NCBI RefSeq assembly: GCF_032917945.1
Contig: NZ_CP136624.1
Location: 7,254,001 to 7,318,000 of the forward strand
Direction of reading: 5' to 3'
Source of the DNA: Bradyrhizobium sp. sBnM-33
GTDB lineage: Bacteria > Pseudomonadota > Alphaproteobacteria > Rhizobiales > Xanthobacteraceae
DNA: 64,000 nt
The position numbers were made by a program, and so were the translations under genes. The notes under the pieces were generated by a model, which saw only the letters and a program-made list of their open reading frames with translations, was not told the origin of the DNA and ran no database searches. Position 1 is the stretch's first letter; each line of letters opens with the position of its first letter. Below, one piece after another: positions 26,540 to 34,573 of the stretch.

Positions 26540-27607
26540 ATGCGCATCGCGCAGGTCGCCCCGCTGACGGAGGCTGTTCCCCCCAAACTGTACGGCGGCA
26601 CCGAGCGGGTGGTGCACTGGCTTACCGAAGAACTGGTAGCGTTAGGGCACGAAGTCACGTTGTTCGCCAGCGGGGATTCCCGCACCTCGGCGAAACTCGA
26701 TGCGACGTGGCCGAAGGCGTTGCGCCTCGACGGCTCCGTGCGCGACCCTAACGCGCTGCACATGGTGATGCTGGAACGCGTGCGGCAGAAATGCGACGAT
26801 GAAGAGTTCGATTTTCTGCACTTTCATCTCGACTACTATCCGTTCTCGCTGTTCTACCGACAGCCGACGCCGTTCCTGACCACCCTGCACGGCAGGCTCG
26901 ACCTGCCGGAGCATCAGCCGGTATTCAATACCTTCTCCAAGGTGCCCGTGATCTCGATTTCCAACGCGCAGCGTCGGCCGGTGCCGCAGGCCAATTGGGT
27001 GCGCACCATTCACCACGGGTTGCCGGAGAATCTGCTGACGCCGCAGCCGGTGCAGCCGTCCTATTTGGCGGTGCTCGGGCGGATCGCGCCGGAAAAGGGC
27101 GTGGATCGCGCCATCAGCATCGCCACCCGATGCGGCATTCCGCTGAAAATCGCGGCCAAGGTCGATCGCGCCGACCAGGACTACTACGACGAGCTGATTT
27201 CCCCACTCATCAAAGCCAATCCGCTGGTTGAATACATCGGTGAGATCAGCGACCGCGAAAAGCCCGACTTCCTCAGCGGCGCCATCGGGCTGCTGGTGCC
27301 GATCGACTGGCCGGAGCCCTTCGGCCTCGTCATGATCGAGGCCATGGCCTGCGGCACACCGGTGGTCGCTTACAACCGTGGCTCGGTGGCGGAGATCATC
27401 GACCCCGGTCTCACAGGTTTCGTGGTGGAAGATGAAACCAGCGCGGTGGCCGTGGTCGATCGACTATCCACGCTGGATCGCGGCGCCATCCGCAAGCGGT
27501 TCGAAGCCCGTTTCACGGCGCGCCGAATGGCGCTCGACTATCTTGTTGCGTATCGCGGCCTAATGGAGGAAGAGCCGCGCATCAAGCTCGTGAGCAGCGC
27601 GGAGTAA
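26540..27607 (+). CDS. Family 4 glycosyltransferase
   Basis: A 355-residue retaining GT-B glycosyltransferase. The N-terminal acceptor domain starts MRIAQVAPLTEAVPPKLYGG, whose GGTE loop binds donor phosphate; the C-terminal donor domain has LGRIAPEKGVDRAISIA and the EX7E motif PEPFGLVMIEAMACGTPVV. No signal or membrane segment. Donor sugar and acceptor are unknown. It is divergent from the exporter/glucosidase run, suggesting a shared glucan or glycolipid pathway. Confidence 0.87.
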   Translation: MRIAQVAPLTEAVPPKLYGGTERVVHWLTEELVALGHEVTLFASGDSRTSAKLDATWPKALRLDGSVRDPNALHMVMLERVRQKCDDEEFDFLHFHLDYYPFSLFYRQPTPFLTTLHGRLDLPEHQPVFNTFSKVPVISISNAQRRPVPQANWVRTIHHGLPENLLTPQPVQPSYLAVLGRIAPEKGVDRAISIATRCGIPLKIAAKVDRADQDYYDELISPLIKANPLVEYIGEISDREKPDFLSGAIGLLVPIDWPEPFGLVMIEAMACGTPVVAYNRGSVAEIIDPGLTGFVVEDETSAVAVVDRLSTLDRGAIRKRFEARFTARRMALDYLVAYRGLMEEEPRIKLVSSAE

Positions 27608-27644
27608 TAGCAGTCGCACCTGCCCTCGTCGTCGCAAGACGACC

Positions 27645-27732
27645 GTAGGGTGGGCAAAGCGAAGCGTGCCCACCATCGCATGGATCCGGACAGATGGTGG
27701 GCACGGCGCTCACACGACTTTGCCCACCCTAC
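27645..27732. repeat. Nested palindromic repeat (GTAGGGTGGGCAAAG family)
   Basis: Outer arms GTAGGGTGGGCAAAG (27645-27659) and CTTTGCCCACCCTAC (27718-27732) are perfect; inside them GTGCCCACCATC (27666-27677) and GATGGTGGGCAC (27693-27704) are also perfect. It fills the gap between two convergent genes and could stop transcription from both sides. It is a dispersed-repeat type, not a CRISPR. Confidence 0.85.
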
Positions 27733-27747
27733 GAGATCACAACCACG

Positions 27748-29691
27748 TCAGGAGACCACCGTCCGTTTCGGCTCGACGATCTCGAACATCCGCGGGAATT
27801 CGTCCATCAGCATCATCAATTCGTCGAGCCGCACCGGATTGCCGCTGACCTGGATCTTGCCGGCGCTGACTGCTTCCGGGAACGTCGTCAGTTTGGCGAT
27901 CACTTCGTCGAGCACGCTGCGCGGCAGCGTGAGGCTGGCGTCGGCATCGCCGGCTTGCGCACTGGCGACATAGGTCAACGCGCAGTTTTCCAGGTTGAGC
28001 ATGAAACTCTCCTTGGTATCGGTGAAATTCCAGTTCAGCACGATGCGCTTGCCTTCGGCCTTGGGACCGTTGAGGCGCACGCCGAGCACGTCCCAGAGCT
28101 GCTCGGTGCGCAGCGCCGCCAGCGTTTCACGCGGCATCGCGGCGCGCGGCGGCGTCTTGGGCATCCCCTGCCGCAGTTCCTGCGCGCCGAACAGATACGC
28201 ATTGCGCCAGGTCGAACTTTCCGAGGCGTAGCCGAGCTGCTCGAACGTATCGGCGAGCAACGCGCGTGCCGCCTGATTGTCGGGATCGGCGAACACTAGA
28301 TGGCTCACCGCCTGTGCGACGAAGCGGAATTCGCCCCTGGCAAAATCCTCGCGCGCGCGCGCCAGGACCGCGTCCGCACCGCCCATATACTCGACATATT
28401 TTTTGCCCGATTCGACCGGCGGCAGCGGATCGAGATTGACGGGATTGGCGTCGTACCAGCCGAGATATTTTTGGTAGATCGCTTTCACGTTATGCCTGAT
28501 GTGGCCGTAATAACCACGGCCATGCCAGGCGCCCTCAAGGCTCGCCGGCAGGCGGATGGTTTCGGCGATTTCGGCTGCGGTTAGCCCATGGTTCATCAGA
28601 CGGATGGTCTGGTCATGCGCGAATTTATAGAGATCGCGCTGCTGCCGGATCATGGTGTCGATCCGCTCCCGGCCCCAGACCGGCCAATGGTGCTGGCCGC
28701 ACATCGCATCCGCCTTGCCGCCCCACATCTGCAGGGCCTCGCCGAGATATTTCGACCAGGCCAGTGCGTCGCGTACGTCGGCGCCGCGGAACGGCAGCAG
28801 ATTGTGGAAATTATGCGTGCAGTTTTCCGCAAGGTTGAGAAGCTTGTAACGCGGTATGAAGAAATGCATCTCTGCCGGCGCTTCGCTGTTCGGCGCCATC
28901 TGGAATTCGAATTCGATCCCGTCGATGGTCCGCCGGTCGCGGGTCGCGATGATCAGGTCGCTCGGGCGCACGAGCGCAACCGCCCCCGCCGCCATGGTCT
29001 TGCCAAGCCCGCAATCGACCTGCCCGCGCACGCCTTTCGCAAGAAACGGCCCGAACTGATATTGCGCGCGCCGCAGCATGGCGGGGCCGGCAATGATGTT
29101 TTCCGAAACCGCATGCTCCATGAACAGATTGGGCGCAATGATCGGCACGCTGCCGCGGCTCAGCGTTGCATCATCGAGTACGCCGCGCGCGCCGCCCCAA
29201 TGGTCGGTGTGGGTATGGGTGAAGATCACGGCCGCAACAGGCCGCTTGCCCCGGTGCTGAAAGTAGAGCTCCATCGCCGCTCGCGCGCCCTCGATCGAGG
29301 TCAGCGCATCCACCACGATTACGCCGCTGTCGCCCTCGATCAGCGTCATGTTGGCGATATCGAGCCCGCGCACCTGGTAGACGCCGGGCATTACCTCGAA
29401 CAGGCCATGATGCATGTTGAGCCGCGACTGCCGCCACAGGCTGGGATCGACCGTCGGCGGCGCTTCTTCCGCGGACAGGAAGCCGTAAGGCTCCAGGCTC
29501 CAGACCACCCTGCCCTGAGGCGAGGTGATCTTCGCATTCTCGATCGTGCCGAGGAAGCCGCGCGCGGCATCGTCGAAATCACGCGTGTCGGAGAACGGCA
29601 GCGCCTTTAGCGTCGCCGCATGCTGCGCGATAACGGACGCGGACGCTTCCTTTGGAGATTCCTTCGCTTCGATCGTGGCTGGTTGGCTCAT
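27748..29691 (-). CDS. Alkyl sulfatase, metallo-beta-lactamase fold (SdsA/BDS1-like)
   Basis: A 647-residue enzyme that hydrolyses primary alkyl sulfates such as SDS to alcohol and sulfate. The binuclear zinc motif is THTHTDHWGG (His159, His161, Asp163, His164), inside the metallo-beta-lactamase domain. A dimerisation region (about residues 380-510) and a C-terminal SCP2-like domain (about 530-640) follow, the known SdsA1 order. ATG 29691 after GGGAG gives MSQPATIEAK with no signal peptide, unlike secreted SdsA1, so the protein looks cytosolic. The ORF can extend to 29772 but without a ribosome site. No regulator is adjacent. Confidence 0.88.
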   Translation of the reverse strand: MSQPATIEAKESPKEASASVIAQHAATLKALPFSDTRDFDDAARGFLGTIENAKITSPQGRVVWSLEPYGFLSAEEAPPTVDPSLWRQSRLNMHHGLFEVMPGVYQVRGLDIANMTLIEGDSGVIVVDALTSIEGARAAMELYFQHRGKRPVAAVIFTHTHTDHWGGARGVLDDATLSRGSVPIIAPNLFMEHAVSENIIAGPAMLRRAQYQFGPFLAKGVRGQVDCGLGKTMAAGAVALVRPSDLIIATRDRRTIDGIEFEFQMAPNSEAPAEMHFFIPRYKLLNLAENCTHNFHNLLPFRGADVRDALAWSKYLGEALQMWGGKADAMCGQHHWPVWGRERIDTMIRQQRDLYKFAHDQTIRLMNHGLTAAEIAETIRLPASLEGAWHGRGYYGHIRHNVKAIYQKYLGWYDANPVNLDPLPPVESGKKYVEYMGGADAVLARAREDFARGEFRFVAQAVSHLVFADPDNQAARALLADTFEQLGYASESSTWRNAYLFGAQELRQGMPKTPPRAAMPRETLAALRTEQLWDVLGVRLNGPKAEGKRIVLNWNFTDTKESFMLNLENCALTYVASAQAGDADASLTLPRSVLDEVIAKLTTFPEAVSAGKIQVSGNPVRLDELMMLMDEFPRMFEIVEPKRTVVS

Positions 29692-29769
29692 TGTTGTGTG
29701 CTCCCTTACGCGAAAGAAACAGAAGGTCGAAAATTCGAACAGCGTCAGCGACACTCTAACCCTTGGAAG
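29692..29769. promoter_or_regulatory. Leader of the alkyl sulfatase gene
   Basis: Short upstream region of the minus-strand sulfatase gene, bounded on the other side by the TctC remnant. It holds the GGGAG ribosome site; no clear promoter or operator is visible. Confidence 0.35.
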
Positions 29770-29963
29770 CACATCAAGACCGGCAGCGTGAAGCCTCTTG
29801 CCCTCGTGACCGACAAGCGCGTCGCCGATCTGCCCGATGTGCCGACGATTGCGGAGGCCGGATTTCCGGAAGCCACCATTTGCCCTCGAGCTTGCCGCGC
29901 TGATGAAGGCCTTACGAGAAGCTGACGAAGGTGATCGCGACGTCAGGCATGGCGCTGCAGTGA
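29770..29963 (+). pseudogene. Remnant of a TctC/Bug-family receptor gene
   Basis: From 29770 the plus strand encodes HIKTGSVKPLALVTDKRVAD and then LPDVPTIAEAGFPEA, the signature C-terminal stretch of tripartite tricarboxylate receptor (TctC/Bug) proteins. The frame is then lost; after about 50 bp another frame reads EKLTKVIATSGMALQ to a TGA at 29961, which fits the last helix of the family. The first two thirds of the gene are missing, and there is at least one frameshift. No TctA or TctB remains. Confidence 0.75.
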
Positions 29964-29987
29964 TGTCTGCCTCCTAAACGAGCCTCA

Positions 29988-30071
29988 CGTCATGCGAGGA
30001 GCGAAGCGACGAAGCAATCCATAGCTCGGCAAGCTGAGAAAATGGATTGCTTCGCTGCGCTCGCAATGACG
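29988..30071. repeat. Dispersed palindromic repeat, copy 2 (CGTCATTGCGAG family)
   Basis: Starts CGTCATGCGAGGAGCGAAGC and ends GCTCGCAATGACG; contains CAATCCAT and ATGGATTG. It matches the element at 3317-3401 in both arms, with the orientation of the longer arm reversed. It lies between the TctC remnant and the end of the binding-protein gene. Confidence 0.85.
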
Positions 30072-30093
30072 GCGGGAGACGCCGACCGCCCCG

Positions 30094-31098
30094 TTACTTC
30101 TTCACCTTGCTGGCATCCATCTTGATGCTCGTATCCAGCATCTTGACCGAAAAAGCAGTGTTCACGTCGAACGGCTTTTCCATGCCGAGATAGGTCTGCA
30201 CCAACTCGTAGTCTTTCTTCATCCGCTCGGCGTCGATCCAGCCGAGCGCCTTAGTCGTCGTGAATTCGTCCGTCATCAGGAACTTGATCCGCTCCCACTG
30301 CCGCTGCTGGTTTTCCTTGTCGAGGCCGGAGGCTTGATCCAGCAGCGCCTTGAGGCAGGGCGCGACGTCGGCGACGCAGGCGGCATAGGCCTTCTGGCTG
30401 ATCTTGACGAAATCCTCGACCAGTTTTGGATTCTTTTGCAGATAGGCGCCGTTGACGATGAGCGAATTGCCGTAAGGGTTCAGCCCGATATCCTTCCAGT
30501 TGACGTAGCCGAGATCGGCGCCGAACTCGATCACCTTCAAATCGTGCTCATTGTAGAAATCGCTGATGATATCGACGGTATGGCTCTTCAGCGCCGCGAT
30601 CTTGGCGGTCGGACCGACATTGACGAAGCTCACCGATTCAGGCGCGATGCCGGCGGCCTTGGCAAAGGCCGGCCACATCACCCGCGAGGCATCGCCCGGC
30701 GGATTGCCGATCTTATGGTTCGGAAAGTCCTTCGGCCCGTTCACGCCATAGCTCTTCAGCCAGTAGAAGGTCTGTCCGGTGTTGGCGTAGATGCTCATCA
30801 GCGCCACCACGTCGGCGCCCTTGCTCTTGGCCACCAGCGCGGTCGCGAGATCGGCGATGCCGAACGGCGAGCCGCCGGAGCCGACTTTCAGCGATGAGAC
30901 GCCGGAGCCTTTGCCGACTTCGATCGTGAGATCGATGCCGGCCTTCTCGTACCAGCCTTGGGACTTGGCGTAATAGAACGGCGAATGATCGGCCGTCGGC
31001 GTCCAGTTCAGGATCAGGCTAACGGACTCGGCGGCCACACAGGGCGCAGCCGGCGCGGCAAGCGCAAGCGCCAATCCCGCAATTCGCAAAGCCTTCAT
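30094..31098 (-). CDS. ABC importer binding protein, NMT1/THI5-like
   Basis: A 334-residue periplasmic binding protein with a signal peptide (MKALRIAGLALALAAPAAPC, cleaved near VAA-E). NWTPTADHSPFYYAKSQGWYEKAGIDLTIE is the start of the NMT1/THI5-like domain, used for thiamine precursors, pyrimidines, riboflavin, sulfonates and nitrile-like compounds. GSGVSSLKVGSGGSPFGIAD is the ligand loop. It is divergent from a TetR gene across about 100 bp, and its permease and ATPase lie beyond TetR on the other strand. All are probably one regulon. The ligand is unknown. Confidence 0.87.
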   Translation of the reverse strand: MKALRIAGLALALAAPAAPCVAAESVSLILNWTPTADHSPFYYAKSQGWYEKAGIDLTIEVGKGSGVSSLKVGSGGSPFGIADLATALVAKSKGADVVALMSIYANTGQTFYWLKSYGVNGPKDFPNHKIGNPPGDASRVMWPAFAKAAGIAPESVSFVNVGPTAKIAALKSHTVDIISDFYNEHDLKVIEFGADLGYVNWKDIGLNPYGNSLIVNGAYLQKNPKLVEDFVKISQKAYAACVADVAPCLKALLDQASGLDKENQQRQWERIKFLMTDEFTTTKALGWIDAERMKKDYELVQTYLGMEKPFDVNTAFSVKMLDTSIKMDASKVKK

Positions 31099-31178
31099 TG
31101 CACCCTCCTCGTTCTGCAACCGATCTTGTCGTCGCGCATCCGTGACGCTACCAATGCAACAAGGGACCAGACGACTTG

Positions 31179-31194
31179 TCAACTATTTGGTTGG
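31179..31194. promoter_or_regulatory. Putative TetR operator O1 (own gene and divergent binding protein)
   Basis: TCAACTATTTGGTTGG is a near match to the perfect palindrome TCAACCAGATGGTTGA found again after the tetR gene. It lies in the 98-bp divergent region, 2 bp before the ATG at 31197, so a bound repressor would block expression of its own gene and perhaps the divergent binding-protein gene. Confidence 0.65.
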
Positions 31195-31196
31195 AA

Positions 31197-31844
31197 ATGC
31201 CGAAGAAACGTTCTGAGAATACCAGGCCGCAGCGGCGCGATCCGGCCGCGACCCGCAAAAAACTGCTGACCGCGGCACGGCGCGAATTCGCCGGCAGCGG
31301 CCTCGCCGGGGCCAGGGTCGACGAGATCGCTGCGCGCGCAGGCGTCAACAAGCAGCTCGTTTATCACTATTTCGGTGACAAGGACGCGCTGTATCTGGCG
31401 GTGCTCGAATGGGTCTATGAAGAGATCCGCGCCCAGGAGCGCAAGCTCAACCTCGAGGGACTGCCACCCGAACAGGCCATCAAGAAACTGATCGAAAGTT
31501 CGTTCGATCACCTCGCCGCGCATCCGGACTTCATCGTGCTGCTGAACGACGAAAACCGGGGCGGCGCCCGGCATGTGCGCGGATCGCGAAAATTGGAAGC
31601 GATGCATTCGCCGCTGGTCAGTCTCGTCTCGACCATTCTCGACGAGGGCGTGAAGGCCGGCATATTCCGTAAAGGTATCAACCCCCTGCACCTCTATATC
31701 TCGATTGCCGGGCTCAGCTATTTTTACTTTTCGAACACGCCGACCCTGTCGGCGATCTTCGGCAAGGATCTGTCGAGCCGAGCCGCGCGGCAGGCCCGCC
31801 GCAGGCACGTGGTCGACCTGGTGATGCACTCACTGCGGCCATAA
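31197..31844 (+). CDS. TetR-family transcriptional repressor
   Basis: A 215-residue TetR protein. The helix-turn-helix is AARREFAGSGLAGARVDEIA followed by ARAGVNKQLVYHYFGDKDAL. The C-terminal domain (FDHLAAHPDFIVLLNDENRG) matches the TetR_C group found with aromatic or short-chain degradation genes such as RutR. RutR of the pyrimidine pathway has a similar HTH and C-domain, but the neighbouring genes are not rut genes. ATG 31197 is chosen; a TTG at 31176 lies upstream of the operator. Palindromic operators flank the gene on both sides. Confidence 0.85.
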   Translation: MPKKRSENTRPQRRDPAATRKKLLTAARREFAGSGLAGARVDEIAARAGVNKQLVYHYFGDKDALYLAVLEWVYEEIRAQERKLNLEGLPPEQAIKKLIESSFDHLAAHPDFIVLLNDENRGGARHVRGSRKLEAMHSPLVSLVSTILDEGVKAGIFRKGINPLHLYISIAGLSYFYFSNTPTLSAIFGKDLSSRAARQARRRHVVDLVMHSLRP

Positions 31845-31863
31845 TCAACCAGATGGTTGATTA
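31842..31863. promoter_or_regulatory. Putative TetR operator O2 before the ABC operon
   Basis: Perfect inverted repeat with 10-bp arms TAATCAACCA and TGGTTGATTA around GA. It starts in the tetR stop codon and lies 72 bp before the GTG start of the permease gene. Its core is the same word as O1. A promoter for the five-gene operon is expected here. Confidence 0.75.
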
Positions 31864-31934
31864 CTGGAAGGGGCCGCGGTAGATTGCCGCCGCGCGGCGG
31901 GGAACCGGCCGCGCATCCAAAGGGAGCGCACACG

Positions 31935-32705
31935 GTGTTCAGCGGTGACGGCGGATCGGCTCGGTCTTTCGCGATCATCCTGATCGTGCACCTCACCGTG
32001 ATCGTGCTCTGGCAAGTTATGGTCGACGTCTTCCAGGTGCCAAAATTCATCCTCCCCTCGCCGCTCGCGACCGTCGCGACCCTGGGCTCGCCCAGCTATG
32101 CCTGGCTCTCCAATCTCGCGGTTACCGCCATCGAAATTCTCGGCGGATTCTGCCTCGGCGCGCTGGTTGGCATCGTGCTGGCCGTGCTGTTCACCTGGTC
32201 GCCGCTGGTCAGCCTGTTGCTGCTGCCGCTGTTCGTGACGCTGAACATGATCCCGAAAGTGGCGCTCGGACCGCTGTTCATCGTCTGGTTCTCTTACGGC
32301 ATCTTCCCGAACATCCTGATAGCGTTTTCCATCTGCTTCTTTCCCATCCTGCTCACCACTGCGCGCGGATTGAGCGAGGTCGAGCCTGATCTGCTGGATC
32401 TCGTGAAGTCGCTGCGCGGCTCGCGCTGGACGCTGTTCCGAAAGATCCAGTTGCCAGGTGCGCTGCCATACGTGTTTTCCGGAATGAAGGTCGGCGCCAT
32501 CCTGGCGGTGGCCGGCGCGATCGTCGGCGAATTCATCGCCTCAGAACGCGGGCTCGGCTACCTCATGATCCAGGTTCAATCCTCGCTCGATACGCCGGCG
32601 ATGGTGATGGCAGTGGTGCTCCTGACGTTGCTCGGTGTGGCGCTGTATGGCCTCGTGCTCGGCCTCGAACGGATGTTCGTCGTCCGTGACATCCGGCTGC
32701 AATAA
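31935..32705 (+). CDS. ABC importer permease (SsuC/TauC-type)
   Basis: A 256-residue permease with six membrane segments. The family stretch FVTLNMIPKVALGPLFIVWF and the coupling motif with EPDLLDLVKSLRGSRWTLFR are typical of permeases working with NMT1-like binding proteins. GTG 31935 is chosen because AGGGAG lies at good spacing; the longer frame from TTG 31857 begins inside the operator. The next gene follows after 8 bp. Confidence 0.87.
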   Translation: MFSGDGGSARSFAIILIVHLTVIVLWQVMVDVFQVPKFILPSPLATVATLGSPSYAWLSNLAVTAIEILGGFCLGALVGIVLAVLFTWSPLVSLLLLPLFVTLNMIPKVALGPLFIVWFSYGIFPNILIAFSICFFPILLTTARGLSEVEPDLLDLVKSLRGSRWTLFRKIQLPGALPYVFSGMKVGAILAVAGAIVGEFIASERGLGYLMIQVQSSLDTPAMVMAVVLLTLLGVALYGLVLGLERMFVVRDIRLQ

Positions 32706-32713
32706 GACAGGGA

Positions 32714-33757
32714 ATGAAGATGCTGCTGACGCGCGAAAACCTGCCGCAGACGATCGCCGATACTACCGCACTCGACGAGCTGTTGTGCCGCCCGAGTCAG
32801 GCGTTGATCGACGATTTGCGCAAGGTCGACGGCGACATCATGATCCTGGGTGTTGCCGGCAAGATGGGGCCGACGCTGGCCGGCCTTGCCAAGGCGGCCG
32901 CGCCGGAGCGCCGCGTCATCGGCGTGGCCCGCTTCAGCGATCCCGCCGTCAAGGACTGGCTGCAGGCGCGCGGCATCGAGACCATCAATTGCGACCTGCT
33001 CGACGAAAGCGCCATCAAGGCGCTCCCGAAGATTCCGAATATCGTCTTCATGGCCGGACGCAAGTTCGGTGCCGAGGGCGACCTCTCGCTGACCTGGGCG
33101 ATGAATTCGCACGTCCCGGCCCTGGTCGCGCAGGCCTTTGCGGCGTCGCGTATCGTCGCGTTCTCGACCGGCTGCGTCTATCCGTTCGTGCCGGTCTCCG
33201 GCAAGGGTTCGGCCGAGGATATGGCGCCCGATCCGCCGGGCGAATACGCGCAATCCTGCGTCGGGCGCGAGCGCATGTTCGAGTATTTCTCACGCAAGCA
33301 TGGAACTCCCGGACGGCTGTTCCGGCTGAACTACGCGATCGACATGCGTTACGGCGTGCTGCACGATATCGCAAGCAAGGTGCTGCACGGCAAGCCGATC
33401 GACGTCAGCCTCGGCCATGTCAATTTCATCTGGCAAGGCGACGCTTCCTCGCAAGCGCTGCGCTGTCTGGCGCATTGCGATACGCCGACCTCCCCGATCA
33501 ATGTCAGTGGCCACGAGATCCTGGCGGTGCGCGATCTCGCCGCGAAATTCGGCCAGCGCTTCGGCCGCGCACCCGTGATTGTCGGCAAAGAGGAGCCGAC
33601 GGCGTGGCTCACCGACACGTCGCAGGCGGTAAAATTATTCGGCCTGCCGATCGTCGATACCGAGCAGCTCATCAGTTGGACAGCCGATTGGGTGTCGCGA
33701 TCAATGCCGAGCCTCGGCAAGCCCACCAAATACGAGGTGCGCGATGGCCGCTATTGA
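32714..33757 (+). CDS. NAD-dependent epimerase/dehydratase-like protein, YxxxK lysine missing
   Basis: A 347-residue extended-SDR protein. The Rossmann motif is ILGVAGKMGPTLA (residues 44-56), and the serine-containing FSTGCVYPFVPVSGKG matches the catalytic segment. The YxxxK motif, however, reads Y178-A-Q-S-C182, so the catalytic lysine is replaced by cysteine while the following GRERM helix is conserved. Fold and NAD binding look intact, but classical epimerase chemistry is doubtful. It is translated in an operon between an ABC permease and an acetyltransferase, so it probably modifies the imported compound. Confidence 0.82.
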   Translation: MKMLLTRENLPQTIADTTALDELLCRPSQALIDDLRKVDGDIMILGVAGKMGPTLAGLAKAAAPERRVIGVARFSDPAVKDWLQARGIETINCDLLDESAIKALPKIPNIVFMAGRKFGAEGDLSLTWAMNSHVPALVAQAFAASRIVAFSTGCVYPFVPVSGKGSAEDMAPDPPGEYAQSCVGRERMFEYFSRKHGTPGRLFRLNYAIDMRYGVLHDIASKVLHGKPIDVSLGHVNFIWQGDASSQALRCLAHCDTPTSPINVSGHEILAVRDLAAKFGQRFGRAPVIVGKEEPTAWLTDTSQAVKLFGLPIVDTEQLISWTADWVSRSMPSLGKPTKYEVRDGRY

Positions 33758-34562
33758 GCCCATCGTCGAGCTCGGCATCAGCGATGCGAAGGCCGGGCTC
33801 GTGCTGTCGACCGAAGCCGGCTGGAACCAGAACGAAGCCGACTGGCGATTTTTCCTGAGCCAAGGGGTCGTATTCGGCGCGCGCGACGCAGACCGGTTGG
33901 TGGCGACAGCGGCGCTGATGCCCTACTCGGCGGGCAATGCCTGGATCAGCATGGTGCTGGTGACCGCCAACTTTCGTCGCCGCGGCCTTGCGACCAGGCT
34001 CGTCGATGCATGCCTGGAAGCGGCCGCGCGGCGCGGGCTCACAACCTGGCTTGACGCTACGCCGGCTGGCGCGACCGTCTATGGTCCGCTCGGTTTTGCG
34101 CCGACGCTGCAATTGCGAAGGTTGCGGTTGGAAAAGCCGCAAGGCACCACAGCGACAAGGCCGCTAGCGGCCGGCAACCTCGAAGCCCTGGCCGCGCGCG
34201 ATGGCAGCGCCATGGGATTCGACCGCAGCACATTGCTGTCGGAATTTGCTGCGCGCCCGGGTTCTCGCATCGTGTCGGATGCTCGAGCCATGGCCCTCGT
34301 CCGCGATGGACGCACCGCGCGGCACATCGGTCCGGTCCTGGCCGACCACGCCGATCAGGCGCTGGCGTTGGTCGACGCCATCACTAGCTCTGAGACCGGC
34401 CCCTGGCTGATCGATGCCGTTCATTCTCAGGATGCGTTTCTGCGCGGTCTCGTTCGCTCGGGCTGGAATATCGAGCGGCCGTTTCAGCGCATGCGCTTTG
34501 GCTCCGCGACTGCCTCGCCCGCGCAACTACCGTTCGCCGTCGCCGGCCCGGAATTCGGATAG
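33744..34562 (+). CDS. GNAT-family N-acetyltransferase
   Basis: A 272-residue protein. The acetyl-CoA motif is in ISMVLVTANFRRRGLATRLV (RRRGLA at about residues 78-83), followed by the second motif ATPAGATVYGPLGF. The C-terminal 120 residues form a second GNAT-like half without a clear CoA motif, as in the two-domain YitI-like acetyltransferases. It overlaps the epimerase gene by 14 bp, suggesting coupled translation. In this operon it may acetylate the imported amine or sugar. Confidence 0.83.
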   Translation: MAAIEPIVELGISDAKAGLVLSTEAGWNQNEADWRFFLSQGVVFGARDADRLVATAALMPYSAGNAWISMVLVTANFRRRGLATRLVDACLEAAARRGLTTWLDATPAGATVYGPLGFAPTLQLRRLRLEKPQGTTATRPLAAGNLEALAARDGSAMGFDRSTLLSEFAARPGSRIVSDARAMALVRDGRTARHIGPVLADHADQALALVDAITSSETGPWLIDAVHSQDAFLRGLVRSGWNIERPFQRMRFGSATASPAQLPFAVAGPEFG

Positions 34563-34573
34563 GAAGCGCCGCC

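Noticed and set aside
26273..26617. Minus-strand 114-codon frame in the exporter/GT4 gap
   Set aside because: It overlaps the start of the GT4 gene, has no motifs and no ribosome site.
27645..27732. Repeat considered as a CRISPR or tRNA gene
   Set aside because: Only one nested palindrome, no regularly spaced repeats, and no tRNA cloverleaf.
31857..31934. Start of the permease gene at TTG 31857
   Set aside because: It lies inside the palindromic operator with no ribosome site; GTG 31935 has AGGGAG at correct spacing.
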